From NCBI RefSeq assembly GCF_002837185.1, contig NZ_KZ477989.1, positions 171,933 through 235,932 of the forward strand: a stretch of DNA of 64,000 nucleotides, written 5' to 3'. Positions 1 through 8,181 of the stretch are shown here, one piece after another. Numbering within the stretch: position 1 is the first letter of the stretch; every line of letters starts with the position of its first letter. This stretch comes from Pseudomonas fluorescens (GTDB taxonomy: Bacteria > Pseudomonadota > Gammaproteobacteria > Pseudomonadales > Pseudomonadaceae). The notes under the pieces were generated by a model, which saw nothing but the letters and a program-made list of their open reading frames with translations, was not told where the DNA came from and searched no databases. The position numbers were made by a program, and so were the translations under genes.

Positions 1-585
1 GTGGCATATATCCCCGATGCGCATATCGAACCAACGCACCAGCTCGACAGGTAAACCACCGTGCCTGACCAGATAGTCATCGGTAAGCTCATCGCGAGCC
101 TCGTCATCAATCTGCAACTGCGGGCCAGGGTTGCCACCATTGGGCGGCGTTTTATCGACATTGACCAAGGTCGGAAACGAGTCGGTCGTGCCGATCAAAG
201 ACGCGCTGACCCTGTATGTCAGGCGACTGATACCGCCGCTGGACAGAATCGACATGGGTAGACGCTGCACCAACGGAAATACCGTGTCAGGGTCGTATGG
301 GCCGTGAATATAAAAGGTGTGCACCGTATCATCGTCCCAACGATATTCCACCGTTGTCACCATTTCCCGCTCATGGAGATTGAATGGCCAGACCTTTGCG
401 ATCGTGACCTCCAGGTCCTGATCATGGAGCTGGACCGGTAACGTCCTGGCCGCTTCGTCCCATTCCAAAGGCAATGTCTGGGAAGGGTTGGGAGCGTCCA
501 GTTCCAGTATCGTCGGGTCATCTACCCCTGGAGATCGCGGCCGCAGAGCGCGCTGGTGTCGTGCGGGTGAGTTCGAATCAGACAT
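1..585 (-). CDS. N-terminal part of a large hypothetical surface-type protein (truncated by window edge)
   Basis: An open frame of 195 codons runs from an ATG at 585 to the left edge with no stop, so only the N-terminus is visible. The start is supported by AAGGAGGAG 6-8 nt upstream. The product begins MSDSNSPARHQRALRP and has no obvious signal peptide. It contains a DKTPPNGGNPGP stretch followed by an acidic segment and GDI, a pattern I associate with large repetitive Ig-like or adhesin-like Pseudomonas proteins. The function is inferred only from this resemblance. The rest of the gene lies outside the window. Confidence 0.6.
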   Translation of the reverse strand, partial: MSDSNSPARHQRALRPRSPGVDDPTILELDAPNPSQTLPLEWDEAARTLPVQLHDQDLEVTIAKVWPFNLHEREMVTTVEYRWDDDTVHTFYIHGPYDPDTVFPLVQRLPMSILSSGGISRLTYRVSASLIGTTDSFPTLVNVDKTPPNGGNPGPQLQIDDEARDELTDDYLVRHGGLPVELVRWFDMRIGDICH

Positions 586-776
586 ATCCACTCCTCCTTG
601 AACAATCAATCGGTAATCGACCGAGACGGTCGGCACGCTCAGGTCTGGCTACTTATTGAATGCGCAAAAAAGTGCGGCGGATACTGTCAGATATAACAGG
701 TGCCCGGCGTGACCGATGCACGGACACACCAGGGGGAAGGTCAAGCAAAGGGCGATGTGCCACCGCCCGATCATCT

Positions 777-1469
777 TCAGATGGGCGGCAACATCCAGTT
801 GATCGGCGTCTCGCCATTCTGCTCAAGGAATTTGTTGGTGCGACTGAAATGCCCGCACCCGAGGAACCCGCGATACGCCGACAACGGCGACGGGTGCACC
901 GAGGTCAGCATCAGGTGCTTGGTGGCATCGATCAGCTTCTGCTTGCTCTGGGCATGGGCGCCCCACAACAGAAACACCAAATGCGGCTGCTGCTCGCTGA
1001 CCACCTCGATAACCCGATCGGTAAAAAACTGCCAGCCCTTGCCGGCATGGGCGTTGGCATTGGCGCGCTCCACGGTCAGGGTGGTGTTGAGCATCAGCAC
1101 GCCCTGGTCGGCCCAGCTTTGCAGGTAGCCGTGGTTGGGGATATCGATATTCAGGTCACGCTTGAGTTCTTTATAGATATTGACCAGCGAGGGCGGCGCC
1201 GGCACGCCCGGTTGTACCGAAAAACACAGGCCGTGAGCCTGGCCGGGGCCGTGGTAGGGGTCCTGGCCGAGGATCACCACCTTGACCTTGTCCAGCGGCG
1301 TGGAATTGAGTGCATTGAAGATCAGTGGGCCCGGCGGATAAATCTCTTTGCCTGCGGCGTGTTCCTGGCGCAGAAACTCGCGCAGGTCGCCCATGTAGGG
1401 CTTGTCGAACTCCTCGCGCAGCGCGTGTTTCCAGCTGGGTTCGAGTTTGATGCGGTCGCCGTCGGTCAT
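777..1469 (-). CDS. ung: Uracil-DNA glycosylase (family 1)
   Basis: This enzyme removes uracil from DNA in the first step of base excision repair. The 230-aa product has the water-activating motif [14 protein letters not shown] near residue 70 and the C-terminal DNA-intercalation motif [17 protein letters not shown] near residue 190, both intact. The length is normal for bacterial Ung. It is divergent from the enoyl-CoA hydratase-like gene that follows, with about 135 bp between the two starts. Identification is secure from the motifs. Confidence 0.97.
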   Translation of the reverse strand: MTDGDRIKLEPSWKHALREEFDKPYMGDLREFLRQEHAAGKEIYPPGPLIFNALNSTPLDKVKVVILGQDPYHGPGQAHGLCFSVQPGVPAPPSLVNIYKELKRDLNIDIPNHGYLQSWADQGVLMLNTTLTVERANANAHAGKGWQFFTDRVIEVVSEQQPHLVFLLWGAHAQSKQKLIDATKHLMLTSVHPSPLSAYRGFLGCGHFSRTNKFLEQNGETPINWMLPPI

Positions 1470-1604
1470 GATGAGGTCATCGAGTGAAAAACAATGGGCG
1501 AACCCTAGGAAAGCCGACCCCGCTTGTCAATTGGTCTGATACACCACCTCCAGTTTCCCACGGAGCGATCATACTGATCCTTCACCTTCTGGATTGAGGT
1601 CACG

Positions 1605-2717
1605 ATGAACCTGCACTTCGAAGAACTCACCGGCAACCACGGTGCCCGCATCGGCATCGCCAGCCTGGATGCGCAACAATCGCTCAACGCCCTCTCCCTG
1701 CCGATGATCCTGGCCTTGGGCGAACGCCTGGATGCCTGGGCCAAGGACCCGAATATCGTCTGCGTATTGCTGCGCGGCAACGGCCCCAAGGCCTTTTGCG
1801 CAGGTGGCGAAGTGCGCAGCCTGGCGATGGCCTGCCGTGAACAACCTGGCGTTGTGCCCACCTTGGCCGCGCAATTTTTTGCCGCCGAGTACCGCCTCGA
1901 CTATCGCCTGCATACCTACCCGAAACCGCTGATCTGCTGGGGTCACGGTTATGTGCTGGGCGGCGGGATGGGCCTGTTGCAGAGTGCGTCCGTGCGTATC
2001 GTGACGCCCAGCAGCCGTTTGGCCATGCCGGAAATCAGCATCGGCTTGTACCCGGACGTAGGCGCCAGCTGGTTTCTGTCGCGCCTGCCCGGAACGCTCG
2101 GCGTGTTCCTGGGCCTTACCGGTGCCCATATCAATGGCCGGGATGCCCTGGACCTGGGCCTGGCCGACCGTTTTCTGCGCGATGACCAGCAAGACGAATT
2201 GCTTGACGGCCTGCTCCAATTGAACTGGCAAGAACAGACCGCGATGCAGCTCAACAGCTTGCTCAAGGCCTTGGCCCAGGACGCCGTCCACCAGCTACCC
2301 GAGGCGCAATGGATGCCGCGCCGGGGGCAGATCGACGAATGGCTGGATGTGGGTGACGTGGCCAGTGCGTGGCGCGCGTTGAGCCTGCTCAAGGATCACG
2401 CCGACCCACTCCTGGCCCGCGCCGGCAAGACCCTCAGTGAGGGCTGCCCGCTGACGGCGCACCTGGTGTGGGAGCAGATCCGACGCGCCCGTCATTTGTC
2501 GTTGGCCCAGGTGTTCCAGATGGAATACACGCTGAGCCTCAATTGTTGCCGCCACCCGGAATTTGCCGAAGGTGTACGCGCAAGGCTGATCGATAAGGAT
2601 CAGGCGCCCCGCTGGCATTGGCCGGATATCAATACCATTCCCGAGGCGGTGGTGCAGGCGCACTTCAACAAGGCATGGGAAGGTAGGAATCCTCTGGCAG
2701 ACCTGTCTGATTATTGA
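1605..2717 (+). CDS. Enoyl-CoA hydratase/isomerase family protein, 3-hydroxyisobutyryl-CoA hydrolase-like
   Basis: This 370-aa protein belongs to the crotonase superfamily. The oxyanion-hole motif KAFCAGGEVRSL lies near residue 63, and GHGYVLGGGMGL and MPEISIGLYPDVGASWFLSRLPG lie near residues 110-160. The MPE.SIGLYPDVG block and the length of about 370 residues favour the 3-hydroxyisobutyryl-CoA hydrolase (valine degradation) branch over a short 260-aa enoyl-CoA hydratase. Being next to ung is a neighbour relation only, with no functional link. The exact substrate cannot be settled from sequence alone. Confidence 0.85.
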   Translation: MNLHFEELTGNHGARIGIASLDAQQSLNALSLPMILALGERLDAWAKDPNIVCVLLRGNGPKAFCAGGEVRSLAMACREQPGVVPTLAAQFFAAEYRLDYRLHTYPKPLICWGHGYVLGGGMGLLQSASVRIVTPSSRLAMPEISIGLYPDVGASWFLSRLPGTLGVFLGLTGAHINGRDALDLGLADRFLRDDQQDELLDGLLQLNWQEQTAMQLNSLLKALAQDAVHQLPEAQWMPRRGQIDEWLDVGDVASAWRALSLLKDHADPLLARAGKTLSEGCPLTAHLVWEQIRRARHLSLAQVFQMEYTLSLNCCRHPEFAEGVRARLIDKDQAPRWHWPDINTIPEAVVQAHFNKAWEGRNPLADLSDY

Positions 2718-2721
2718 CAGC

Positions 2722-3156
2722 TTATCGCCGATTCTCCTTAACGTTAAAAGCACAGTTACCCGGTTGATTTTCCTTGCACAGATAAACCAGTTGGTCGAAC
2801 GAGGCGTTATCGCGCTCCCAATGCAAGCTGTCCACCAACGACATGCCGCTGACCACGCCTGACAGGCACGGGCGCAATACGACAAGCTCGTCGCGCTGAT
2901 TGGTGTACACACACTTTTCCACCAGCCCGTTCCTTCGATCATCACCCTTTTCCGGCGCAAACACCGCGCCTGAAAAGGCGTGTATGAACTCGCCGGGTTC
3001 AACCTTCGGACCTTGCCACAGCATGCCGCCGGCCTGGTACAGGAAATAACCTGTGCCCGTCTGGATCTCCGACTTGTCTGGACAGAACTGGCTGCCTTGC
3101 ACCTGGCCAGCCATACAGACAACCAGTAAAAGCATGTACATCAAGTGTTTGAGCAT
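2722..3156 (-). CDS. Small secreted protein of unknown function (DUF3757-like)
   Basis: The product is 144 aa and starts MLKHLMYMLLLVVCMAGQVQGSQ, a clear signal peptide. The mature part has several cysteines (FCPDK, KCVYT, RPCLSG, YLCKEN, GNCAF), suggesting disulphide bonds in the periplasm or outside the cell. I chose the ATG at 3156, preceded by AAGGGGG, over an in-frame start 20 codons upstream that would bury the signal peptide. The FCPDKSEI opening and the size resemble the DUF3757 family of Pseudomonas, but this is from memory. The stop is 5 bp from the convergent upstream gene. Confidence 0.7.
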   Translation of the reverse strand: MLKHLMYMLLLVVCMAGQVQGSQFCPDKSEIQTGTGYFLYQAGGMLWQGPKVEPGEFIHAFSGAVFAPEKGDDRRNGLVEKCVYTNQRDELVVLRPCLSGVVSGMSLVDSLHWERDNASFDQLVYLCKENQPGNCAFNVKENRR

Positions 3157-3256
3157 GGATGCCCCCTTCGATAACCACACTGCTTCTCCCGCAGTGAAAT
3201 ATATCTCCGGCCTCAAAGCTAGCTGTTAATTCTGACAGTACCGACAAACGGCGGGC

Positions 3257-3288
3257 AAAAAAAAACGGCGCATCATGCGCCGCTTTTT
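3257..3288 (-). terminator. Intrinsic terminator after the YY-rich lipoprotein gene
   Basis: The palindrome GGCGCATCATGCGCC is flanked on one side by eight or more A and on the other by six T. Read on the minus strand it gives a GC hairpin followed by a long U run directly after the stop of the gene at 3303-3674. It could also act on the plus strand. Confidence 0.85.
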
Positions 3289-3302
3289 TCAAAACCTTTT
3301 TG

Positions 3303-3674
3303 TCAGCGGTGACCTCCGCGTCCACCGCCATGATCGCCACCACGCCCGTGCCCGCCGTTGCCCCACCGATTGTCTCCCCATCCCTGGTTTGGATACGGCC
3401 GATAGGCAGACCTTGGATAGTAACGTGGCGCGGGTTGGTAATAACGCGGCGCCGAGTAATAGCGGGGAGCCGAGTAATAGCGGGGAGCCGAATAGTAGCG
3501 TGGCGCGGGTGTGTAATAGCTGGGCCCGTAGTAACGAGGACCGCCGTAATAGTAGGCGGGTGCCGGTGCGGTGTAGACCTCGGAGCGATAGTAAGTGGTA
3601 CCTCCATCGTAATAGGGCACGCACGCTGACAGGGTCAGGCCGAGTAATGCAGTGAGCAGCAGTCGTCGATACAT
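3303..3674 (-). CDS. Small lipoprotein with tandem PRYYSA repeats
   Basis: The 123-aa product begins MYRRLLLTALLGLTLSACVPYY, a signal peptide with a lipobox (LSAC), so it is probably lipid-anchored in the envelope. The centre is extremely rich in Pro, Arg and Tyr, with three consecutive copies of APRYYS encoded by an 18-bp tandem repeat near 3460-3505. The C-terminus is Gly/His/Arg-rich (GGHGRGGDHGGG). It is a low-complexity envelope protein with no enzymatic motif, and its function is unknown. The copy number of the DNA repeat could vary between strains. Confidence 0.8.
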   Translation of the reverse strand: MYRRLLLTALLGLTLSACVPYYDGGTTYYRSEVYTAPAPAYYYGGPRYYGPSYYTPAPRYYSAPRYYSAPRYYSAPRYYQPAPRYYPRSAYRPYPNQGWGDNRWGNGGHGRGGDHGGGRGGHR

Positions 3675-3841
3675 GGCGGCCTCCTGGACCGCGGAAGAGC
3701 ACCTCCAGCGACGCTGGGGGGCGTGATCCGATTTATCATCGAATAACGAAATATCTGACAGTTAAATACGATTTTAGTGCGGTTCGTTCCCGCCTGTTTC
3801 CTGAAGGATGAGGCACAGATTCGCGGCACCACAACCAGCAA

Positions 3842-3945
3842 TGGCCGACTAGGGTTCCGGCTCGTCAACAGCGAGTGACTGGTCCGAGAGTGGGCGACCT
3901 CCAGTCGAGGTTACACGGCGGGATAAAAGCCCGGGAGATCAGCCA
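3842..3945 (+). promoter_or_regulatory. Guanidine-I riboswitch (ykkC-yxkD)
   Basis: The conserved blocks of the class appear in order: CTAGGGTTCCG at 3849, ACTGGTCCGAGAG at 3878, and ACACGGCGGGATAAAAGCCC then GGGAGA at 3913-3938. A variable hairpin (CTCG..CGAG) lies between the first two blocks, and a second variable arm (GACCTC..GAGGTT) lies between the second and third. This class binds free guanidinium and switches on guanidine export or degradation genes. It lies 55-60 nt upstream of the transporter start. No U-rich terminator follows, so the control mode (transcription or translation) is not clear. Confidence 0.96.
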
Positions 3946-3998
3946 CCGTTCGCGGTGCCGCGTTGCGCCTGCTCGCCCTTGACTCAGCGGAACCGCCC

Positions 3999-5066
3999 AT
4001 GAACTCGACCTGTTTGAACGCTCTGCTCGCCGCGCTATTGACTGCCATGATGAGCATCCAAGCCCATGCCGCCGTAAAAAACCACTTCAGCGTCTGCTGG
4101 ACCATCTACGCCGGTTGGATCCCCTGGGAGTACGCCGGCAGCCAGGGCATTCTCGACAAATGGGCAAGGAAGTACGGCATCACCATCGACATGGTGCAGC
4201 TCAACGACTATGTGGAATCCATCAATCAGTACACCGCAGGTCAGTTTGACGGCTGCACCATGACTAACATGGACGCGCTGACCATCCCCGCTGCCGGCGG
4301 CGTAGACAGCACAGCGTTGGTGGTCAGCGACTTTTCAAACGGCAACGATGGCGTGGTGATCAAGGGCGCCGGCAAGACCCTGGCCGACCTCAAGGGCATG
4401 AAAGTCAACCTGGTGGAACTCTCGGCGTCCCACTATCTGCTGGCTCGCGCCTTGCAAGCGGCCGGTCTGACAGAGAAAGACCTGAGCGTCGTCAACACCT
4501 CTGACGCCGACATTGCCGCAGCCTTCGACACCGATCAGGTGCAGGCCGTCGTCACCTGGAATCCGATGCTGTCGCAAATCAAGGCCAGGCCCGGAGTAAC
4601 CGAAGTGTTCGACACAAGCAAGGTGCCCGGTGAGTTCATGGACATGATGGTGGTCAACACTCAGGTCCTGCAGGACAACCCTGGCTTGGGCAAAGCCCTC
4701 ACCGGCGCCTGGTTCGAGGTGGTCGCGCTGATGAACGCCAAAAGCGCCGCCAGTGCTCAAGCGCTTGAACATATGGCCAAGACGTCCGGCACCGATCTAA
4801 CAGGCTATCAAGCGCAACTGGACACCACCAAGCTGTTCGCCACGCCACAGGACGCCCTGGCCTTCGTCACCAGCGCGCAATTGCCGGCAACCATGCACAA
4901 GGTCGCTGAATTCTCCTTTACACACGGTCTGCTGGGCGAGGGCGCCCGGGACAGCGGCGCCGTAGGCATGAGCTTCGCCAATGGAACGACCAGCGGCAAC
5001 ACTGCCAACCTCAAGCTGCGTTTCGATCCCACTTACGTACAAATGGCTGCTGACGGCACGCTGTAG
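3999..5066 (+). CDS. Guanidine (urea carboxylase-associated) ABC transporter, periplasmic substrate-binding protein
   Basis: The 355-aa product carries a signal peptide (MNSTCLNALLAALLTAMM..QAHA) and a SsuA/TauA/NMT1-like binding fold, with TIYAGWIPWEYAGSQGILDKW at the start of the mature protein. Family members are usually labelled urea ABC transporter. Because a guanidine-I riboswitch lies directly upstream and carboxylase and deiminase genes follow, guanidine is the more likely ligand. I chose the ATG at 3999 because the longer frame starts at a TTG and spoils the signal peptide. It is the first gene of a tightly packed operon, and the permease gene starts 12 bp after its stop. Confidence 0.88.
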   Translation: MNSTCLNALLAALLTAMMSIQAHAAVKNHFSVCWTIYAGWIPWEYAGSQGILDKWARKYGITIDMVQLNDYVESINQYTAGQFDGCTMTNMDALTIPAAGGVDSTALVVSDFSNGNDGVVIKGAGKTLADLKGMKVNLVELSASHYLLARALQAAGLTEKDLSVVNTSDADIAAAFDTDQVQAVVTWNPMLSQIKARPGVTEVFDTSKVPGEFMDMMVVNTQVLQDNPGLGKALTGAWFEVVALMNAKSAASAQALEHMAKTSGTDLTGYQAQLDTTKLFATPQDALAFVTSAQLPATMHKVAEFSFTHGLLGEGARDSGAVGMSFANGTTSGNTANLKLRFDPTYVQMAADGTL

Positions 5067-5077
5067 GAGAACTGGCC

Positions 5078-5893
5078 ATGCGTTTGATAAACCGTCGCCC
5101 GAATCGCTCCAGCCGTGTGCTGTTGATGCTGCTGCCGTTCGCTCTGTTGCTGTTCGCCTACTTCGCAGGCTCGGCGGAGCGCCTCGCGGACAATCCCAAC
5201 GACAAACTGCTGCCCAGCGCCGGGCAAATGGCTGAGGCCGTCGCACGCTTGGCGTTCAGCGAGGATAGTCGCACCGGTAAATACATATTGTGGCAAGACA
5301 GCGCATCGAGCCTGCGCCGCTTGGGTATTGCCTTGGGTATCAGCGCGTTGGTAAGTCTTTGCCTGGGGATGTTTTGCGGCACATTGCCGCTGGTCAGTGC
5401 CTCGTTGTCGCCGCTGCTGACCGTGCTGTCGATGGTGCCGCCCCTGGCGATCCTGCCGATCCTGTTTATCGTATTCGGCCTGGGGGAACTGTCGAAGGTC
5501 GTGCTGATCATTATCGGCATTACGCCAGCCCTGGCCCGCGACCTGGAGCAGCGTGCGCGCGAGATCCCGGTCGAGCTTCTGGTCAAGGCGCAAGCCCTGG
5601 GCGCGTCCACATGGACACTGATGTTACGCGTGGTGTTGCCGCAGTTGCTGCCTCGCCTGCTGATTTCACTGCGCTTGATATTGGGCTCGGCCTGGTTGTT
5701 CCTGATTGCCGCCGAAGCCATAGCCTCCACCGACGGCCTGGGGTACCGAATCTTCCTGGTACGTCGCTACCTGGCGATGGACGTGATTGTGCCCTACGTC
5801 GCATGGGTCACCCTGTTGGCCTGGTTGATGGACTGGTGCTTGCTGGCCCTGGCCCGACGCGCTTTTCCCTGGTACGAAGGAGCGCGGGCATGA
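5078..5893 (+). CDS. Guanidine ABC transporter, permease
   Basis: This 271-aa inner-membrane permease has about six hydrophobic segments. The cytoplasmic EAA-type loop (VKAQALGASTWTLMLRVVLP) near residues 168-190 contacts the ATPase. It belongs to the BPD transport family used with TauA/SsuA-like binding proteins. Its TGA overlaps the ATG of the ATPase gene (ATGA), indicating translational coupling. The substrate is inferred from the riboswitch and operon context. Confidence 0.88.
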   Translation: MRLINRRPNRSSRVLLMLLPFALLLFAYFAGSAERLADNPNDKLLPSAGQMAEAVARLAFSEDSRTGKYILWQDSASSLRRLGIALGISALVSLCLGMFCGTLPLVSASLSPLLTVLSMVPPLAILPILFIVFGLGELSKVVLIIIGITPALARDLEQRAREIPVELLVKAQALGASTWTLMLRVVLPQLLPRLLISLRLILGSAWLFLIAAEAIASTDGLGYRIFLVRRYLAMDVIVPYVAWVTLLAWLMDWCLLALARRAFPWYEGARA

Positions 5894-6654
5894 GTTTTAT
5901 CAGCGTCAACAATGTATGGCAGCGCTACGGCACCCAAGTCGTACTTGAAAACTTCAACCTGCACGTGGCCGAAGGCGAATTCTGCGCACTGGTCGGTCCG
6001 TCCGGATGCGGTAAATCCACATTCCTGCGCCTTTTGTTGGGACAGGAAACCGCCTGCAAGGGCCAGATCCTGTTGGCAGGCCAGCCCCTGGCCGCCGAGC
6101 CGGATGCCAGCCGCGGCGTGGTCTTCCAGCGCTACTCAGTGTTCCCGCACTTGACCGTGCTGGATAACGTCGCCCTGGGCCTGGAGCTGCCGCGCTCGCG
6201 CGTGCTCGGGAGGTTGTTTGGCAAAGCCAGGCAGAAGGCGCGCGAACAGGCCGCCGAACTGCTGCACAAAGTCGGCCTCGACCACGCCCTGCGCAAATAT
6301 CCGGCGCAGCTCTCCGGCGGCATGCAACAACGCCTGGCCATCGCCCAGGCGCTGATCATGAAGCCGCGTGTGTTGCTGTTGGACGAACCCTTCGGCGCCC
6401 TCGACCCTGGCATTCGCAAAGACATGCACTCGCTGCTGCTGGAGCTGTGGTACGAGACCCGACTGACCGTATTCATGGTCACCCACGATTTGAACGAAGG
6501 CTTCAGCCTTGGTACGCGCTTACTGGTATTCGACAAGGTGCACGTCGATCCACTGCGTCCTGGCGCCCATGGTGCCCGTATTACCTTCGATATCCCTTTG
6601 AACAGCGAGCGCCGCAAGGCATTCATCGCGCAACCAGGAGTGATGTGCACATGA
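5890..6654 (+). CDS. Guanidine ABC transporter, ATP-binding protein
   Basis: This 254-aa ATPase has Walker A GPSGCGKST near residue 36, a Q-loop, signature LSGGMQQR near 138, Walker B VLLLDEPFGALD near 158 and an H-loop VTHD. I took the ATG at 5890, which overlaps the permease stop. A longer in-frame ORF from 5290 runs antiparallel to the permease coding content and is spurious. Its stop overlaps the next ATG by four bases. It powers the importer encoded by the two genes upstream. Confidence 0.92.
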   Translation: MSFISVNNVWQRYGTQVVLENFNLHVAEGEFCALVGPSGCGKSTFLRLLLGQETACKGQILLAGQPLAAEPDASRGVVFQRYSVFPHLTVLDNVALGLELPRSRVLGRLFGKARQKAREQAAELLHKVGLDHALRKYPAQLSGGMQQRLAIAQALIMKPRVLLLDEPFGALDPGIRKDMHSLLLELWYETRLTVFMVTHDLNEGFSLGTRLLVFDKVHVDPLRPGAHGARITFDIPLNSERRKAFIAQPGVMCT

Positions 6655-7376
6655 ACGATTCCATCCAACCGTTGCGGCCATTTGCCGAAGAACTGCTGCC
6701 CGGCGGCGGCCACCGATCCTTTGTGCTCAAGCGCGGCCAATTGCTGCGCCTCACTGACCTGCACGGCAGTGCCAACGTCAGCCTGACGTTGCTCAACGCC
6801 AATGAAAAAACCGAACGCCTGAACCTGCCTGACAGCCTCAAATGCCAGCACACTGCCAAGCTCACCGCAGGCCATTGTCTGTACTCGGACATGGGCCGTG
6901 TGCTTGCCGCGATCACCGCAGACACCTGCGGCTGGAGCGACAGCATCGGCGGCGTGCTGTGCGCATCGGAGGTCGCCGAGAAATACGGACAGGGCCGTTA
7001 TCAGGAACTGCGTAATGGCTTCTACCGCAACGGCACCGACAACCTGCTGGTCGAGCTGGGCAAGTGGGGACTGGGGCTGTCCGATCTGTTGATGACCCTC
7101 AACCTCTTCAGCAGAGTCAACGTGGACGAAGACGGCGGTTTGCACTTTGTGCCGGACAATTCAAAAGCTGGCGACTACATCGAACTCTACGCACCGATGG
7201 ATACGCTGGTGGTGCTGACCGCGCTGCAACATCCGATGGATCCCAACCCCGCTTACGCCCCGCGACCGCTGAAGCTGAGCTGGATGAACGCCGCCCCCAG
7301 CGTCGCCGAGCACTGCCGCACTTCGCGCCCGGAAAACGAGCGCGGTTTCATCAACACCGAGCGCCTGTTCGCTTGA
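6651..7376 (+). CDS. DUF1989 protein, probable carboxyguanidine deiminase subunit (urea carboxylase-associated protein 1)
   Basis: The 241-aa product starts at the ATGA overlap at 6651. It shows DUF1989 hallmarks: an N-terminal GGHRSF..LKRGQLLRLTD segment and the block DTCGWSDSIGG near residue 90. Proteins of this family encoded as a pair next to urea/guanidine carboxylase have been shown to form a deiminase that converts carboxyguanidine to allophanate, releasing ammonia. That role is inferred here from family and context. Which of the two subunits (CgdA or CgdB) this is I cannot say. Confidence 0.85.
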   Translation: MNDSIQPLRPFAEELLPGGGHRSFVLKRGQLLRLTDLHGSANVSLTLLNANEKTERLNLPDSLKCQHTAKLTAGHCLYSDMGRVLAAITADTCGWSDSIGGVLCASEVAEKYGQGRYQELRNGFYRNGTDNLLVELGKWGLGLSDLLMTLNLFSRVNVDEDGGLHFVPDNSKAGDYIELYAPMDTLVVLTALQHPMDPNPAYAPRPLKLSWMNAAPSVAEHCRTSRPENERGFINTERLFA

Positions 7377-7385
7377 GGAACTGCC

Positions 7386-8015
7386 ATGTCTGATGCACTG
7401 AAACAAGCGGATGCAGCCGTGTACCGCGCCACTATCCCCGCCGGCGAGCCGTGGCTGATGCAGATCAAGGCCGGCCAGACCCTGCGCATCCTCGACCTGG
7501 AGGGCAACCAGGCTGTCGACACGCTGTTCTACAACGCACAAAACCCCAGGGAACGCTACGACGTGCAACGCACCCTGCGGCGCCAGAACCGCGTTTACCT
7601 CAGCGTCGGCAGCGTGCTGTATTCCAACCTTGGACAGCCGATGCTGACCCTTGTGCACGACACCTGCGGACGCCACGACACACTGGGCGGCGCATGCGCC
7701 CAAGAGAGCAATACCGTGCGCTACGCCCTGGACAAACGCTACATGCACAGTTGCCGAGACAACTACCTGCGCGCCTGCGTCAATGACGGTCGCCTGGGCA
7801 AACGCGACATCGGTGCGAACATCAACTTCTTCATGAACGTGCCGGTGACGACCGACGGCGGGCTGACCTTCGAAGACGGTATTTCCGCACCCGGCAAATA
7901 TGTCGACCTGCGCGCGGAAATGGACGTGATCGTGCTGATCTCCAATTGCCCACAGCTTAACAATCCCTGCAACGCCTACCGGCCAACCCCTGCGCAGGTG
8001 CTGGTATGGGATTGA
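7386..8015 (+). CDS. DUF1989 protein, probable carboxyguanidine deiminase second subunit (urea carboxylase-associated protein 2)
   Basis: This 209-aa paralogue of the preceding protein carries LRILDLEGNQAVDTLFYNA near residue 35 and DTCGRHDTLGGAC near residue 95, with further cysteines (HSCRDNYLRAC) that could be metal or catalytic ligands. The start lies 9 bp after the upstream stop, so the two are co-translated, which fits a heteromeric deiminase. After its stop the operon opens into a 166-bp gap holding the second riboswitch. Confidence 0.85.
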   Translation: MSDALKQADAAVYRATIPAGEPWLMQIKAGQTLRILDLEGNQAVDTLFYNAQNPRERYDVQRTLRRQNRVYLSVGSVLYSNLGQPMLTLVHDTCGRHDTLGGACAQESNTVRYALDKRYMHSCRDNYLRACVNDGRLGKRDIGANINFFMNVPVTTDGGLTFEDGISAPGKYVDLRAEMDVIVLISNCPQLNNPCNAYRPTPAQVLVWD

Positions 8016-8090
8016 AACTCAAGCGCCTGCGCACATGGTTGTTTGCCCTGTGCCAAGCTCGCAGCAGGCAGTGCCTCAAATAACGACCTC

Positions 8091-8137
8091 GCGCCGTGGA
8101 CGACCTCGGCGCACCTAATTATGCGGGACGACCCGCA
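8091..8137 (+). promoter_or_regulatory. Guanidine-II riboswitch (mini-ykkC), twin ACGA hairpins
   Basis: Two hairpins with identical GGACGACC apices lie 9 nt apart. P1 spans 8091-8112 (stem GCGCCG/CGGCGC, one T-T mismatch, then GG-ACGA-CC). P2 spans 8122-8137 (stem TGCGGG/CCCGCA, loop ACGA). Paired hairpins with ACGR loops separated by a short linker are the definition of the guanidine-II class, in which the two loops kiss on guanidine binding. It sits in the leader of the carboxylase gene, 45 nt before its ATG, with a GGGG ribosome site at 8171. Translational control of the carboxylase is the natural inference. Confidence 0.93.
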
Positions 8138-8181
8138 GCCCAGGACAAGGCTGATCAGCTGTCAGCCTGTGGGGTATTGTC

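Noticed and set aside
3805..3825. GGCAC-N5-CGCGG word upstream of the riboswitch as a sigma-54 promoter
   Set aside because: The GG-to-GC distance is one base short of the -24/-12 rule and the -12 element is poor, so nitrogen control by RpoN cannot be supported here.
5290..5889. N-terminal extension of the ATPase frame back to 5290
   Set aside because: This stretch overlaps the permease gene in another frame; the ATGA junction at 5890 with a normal ABC ATPase N-terminus is the true start.
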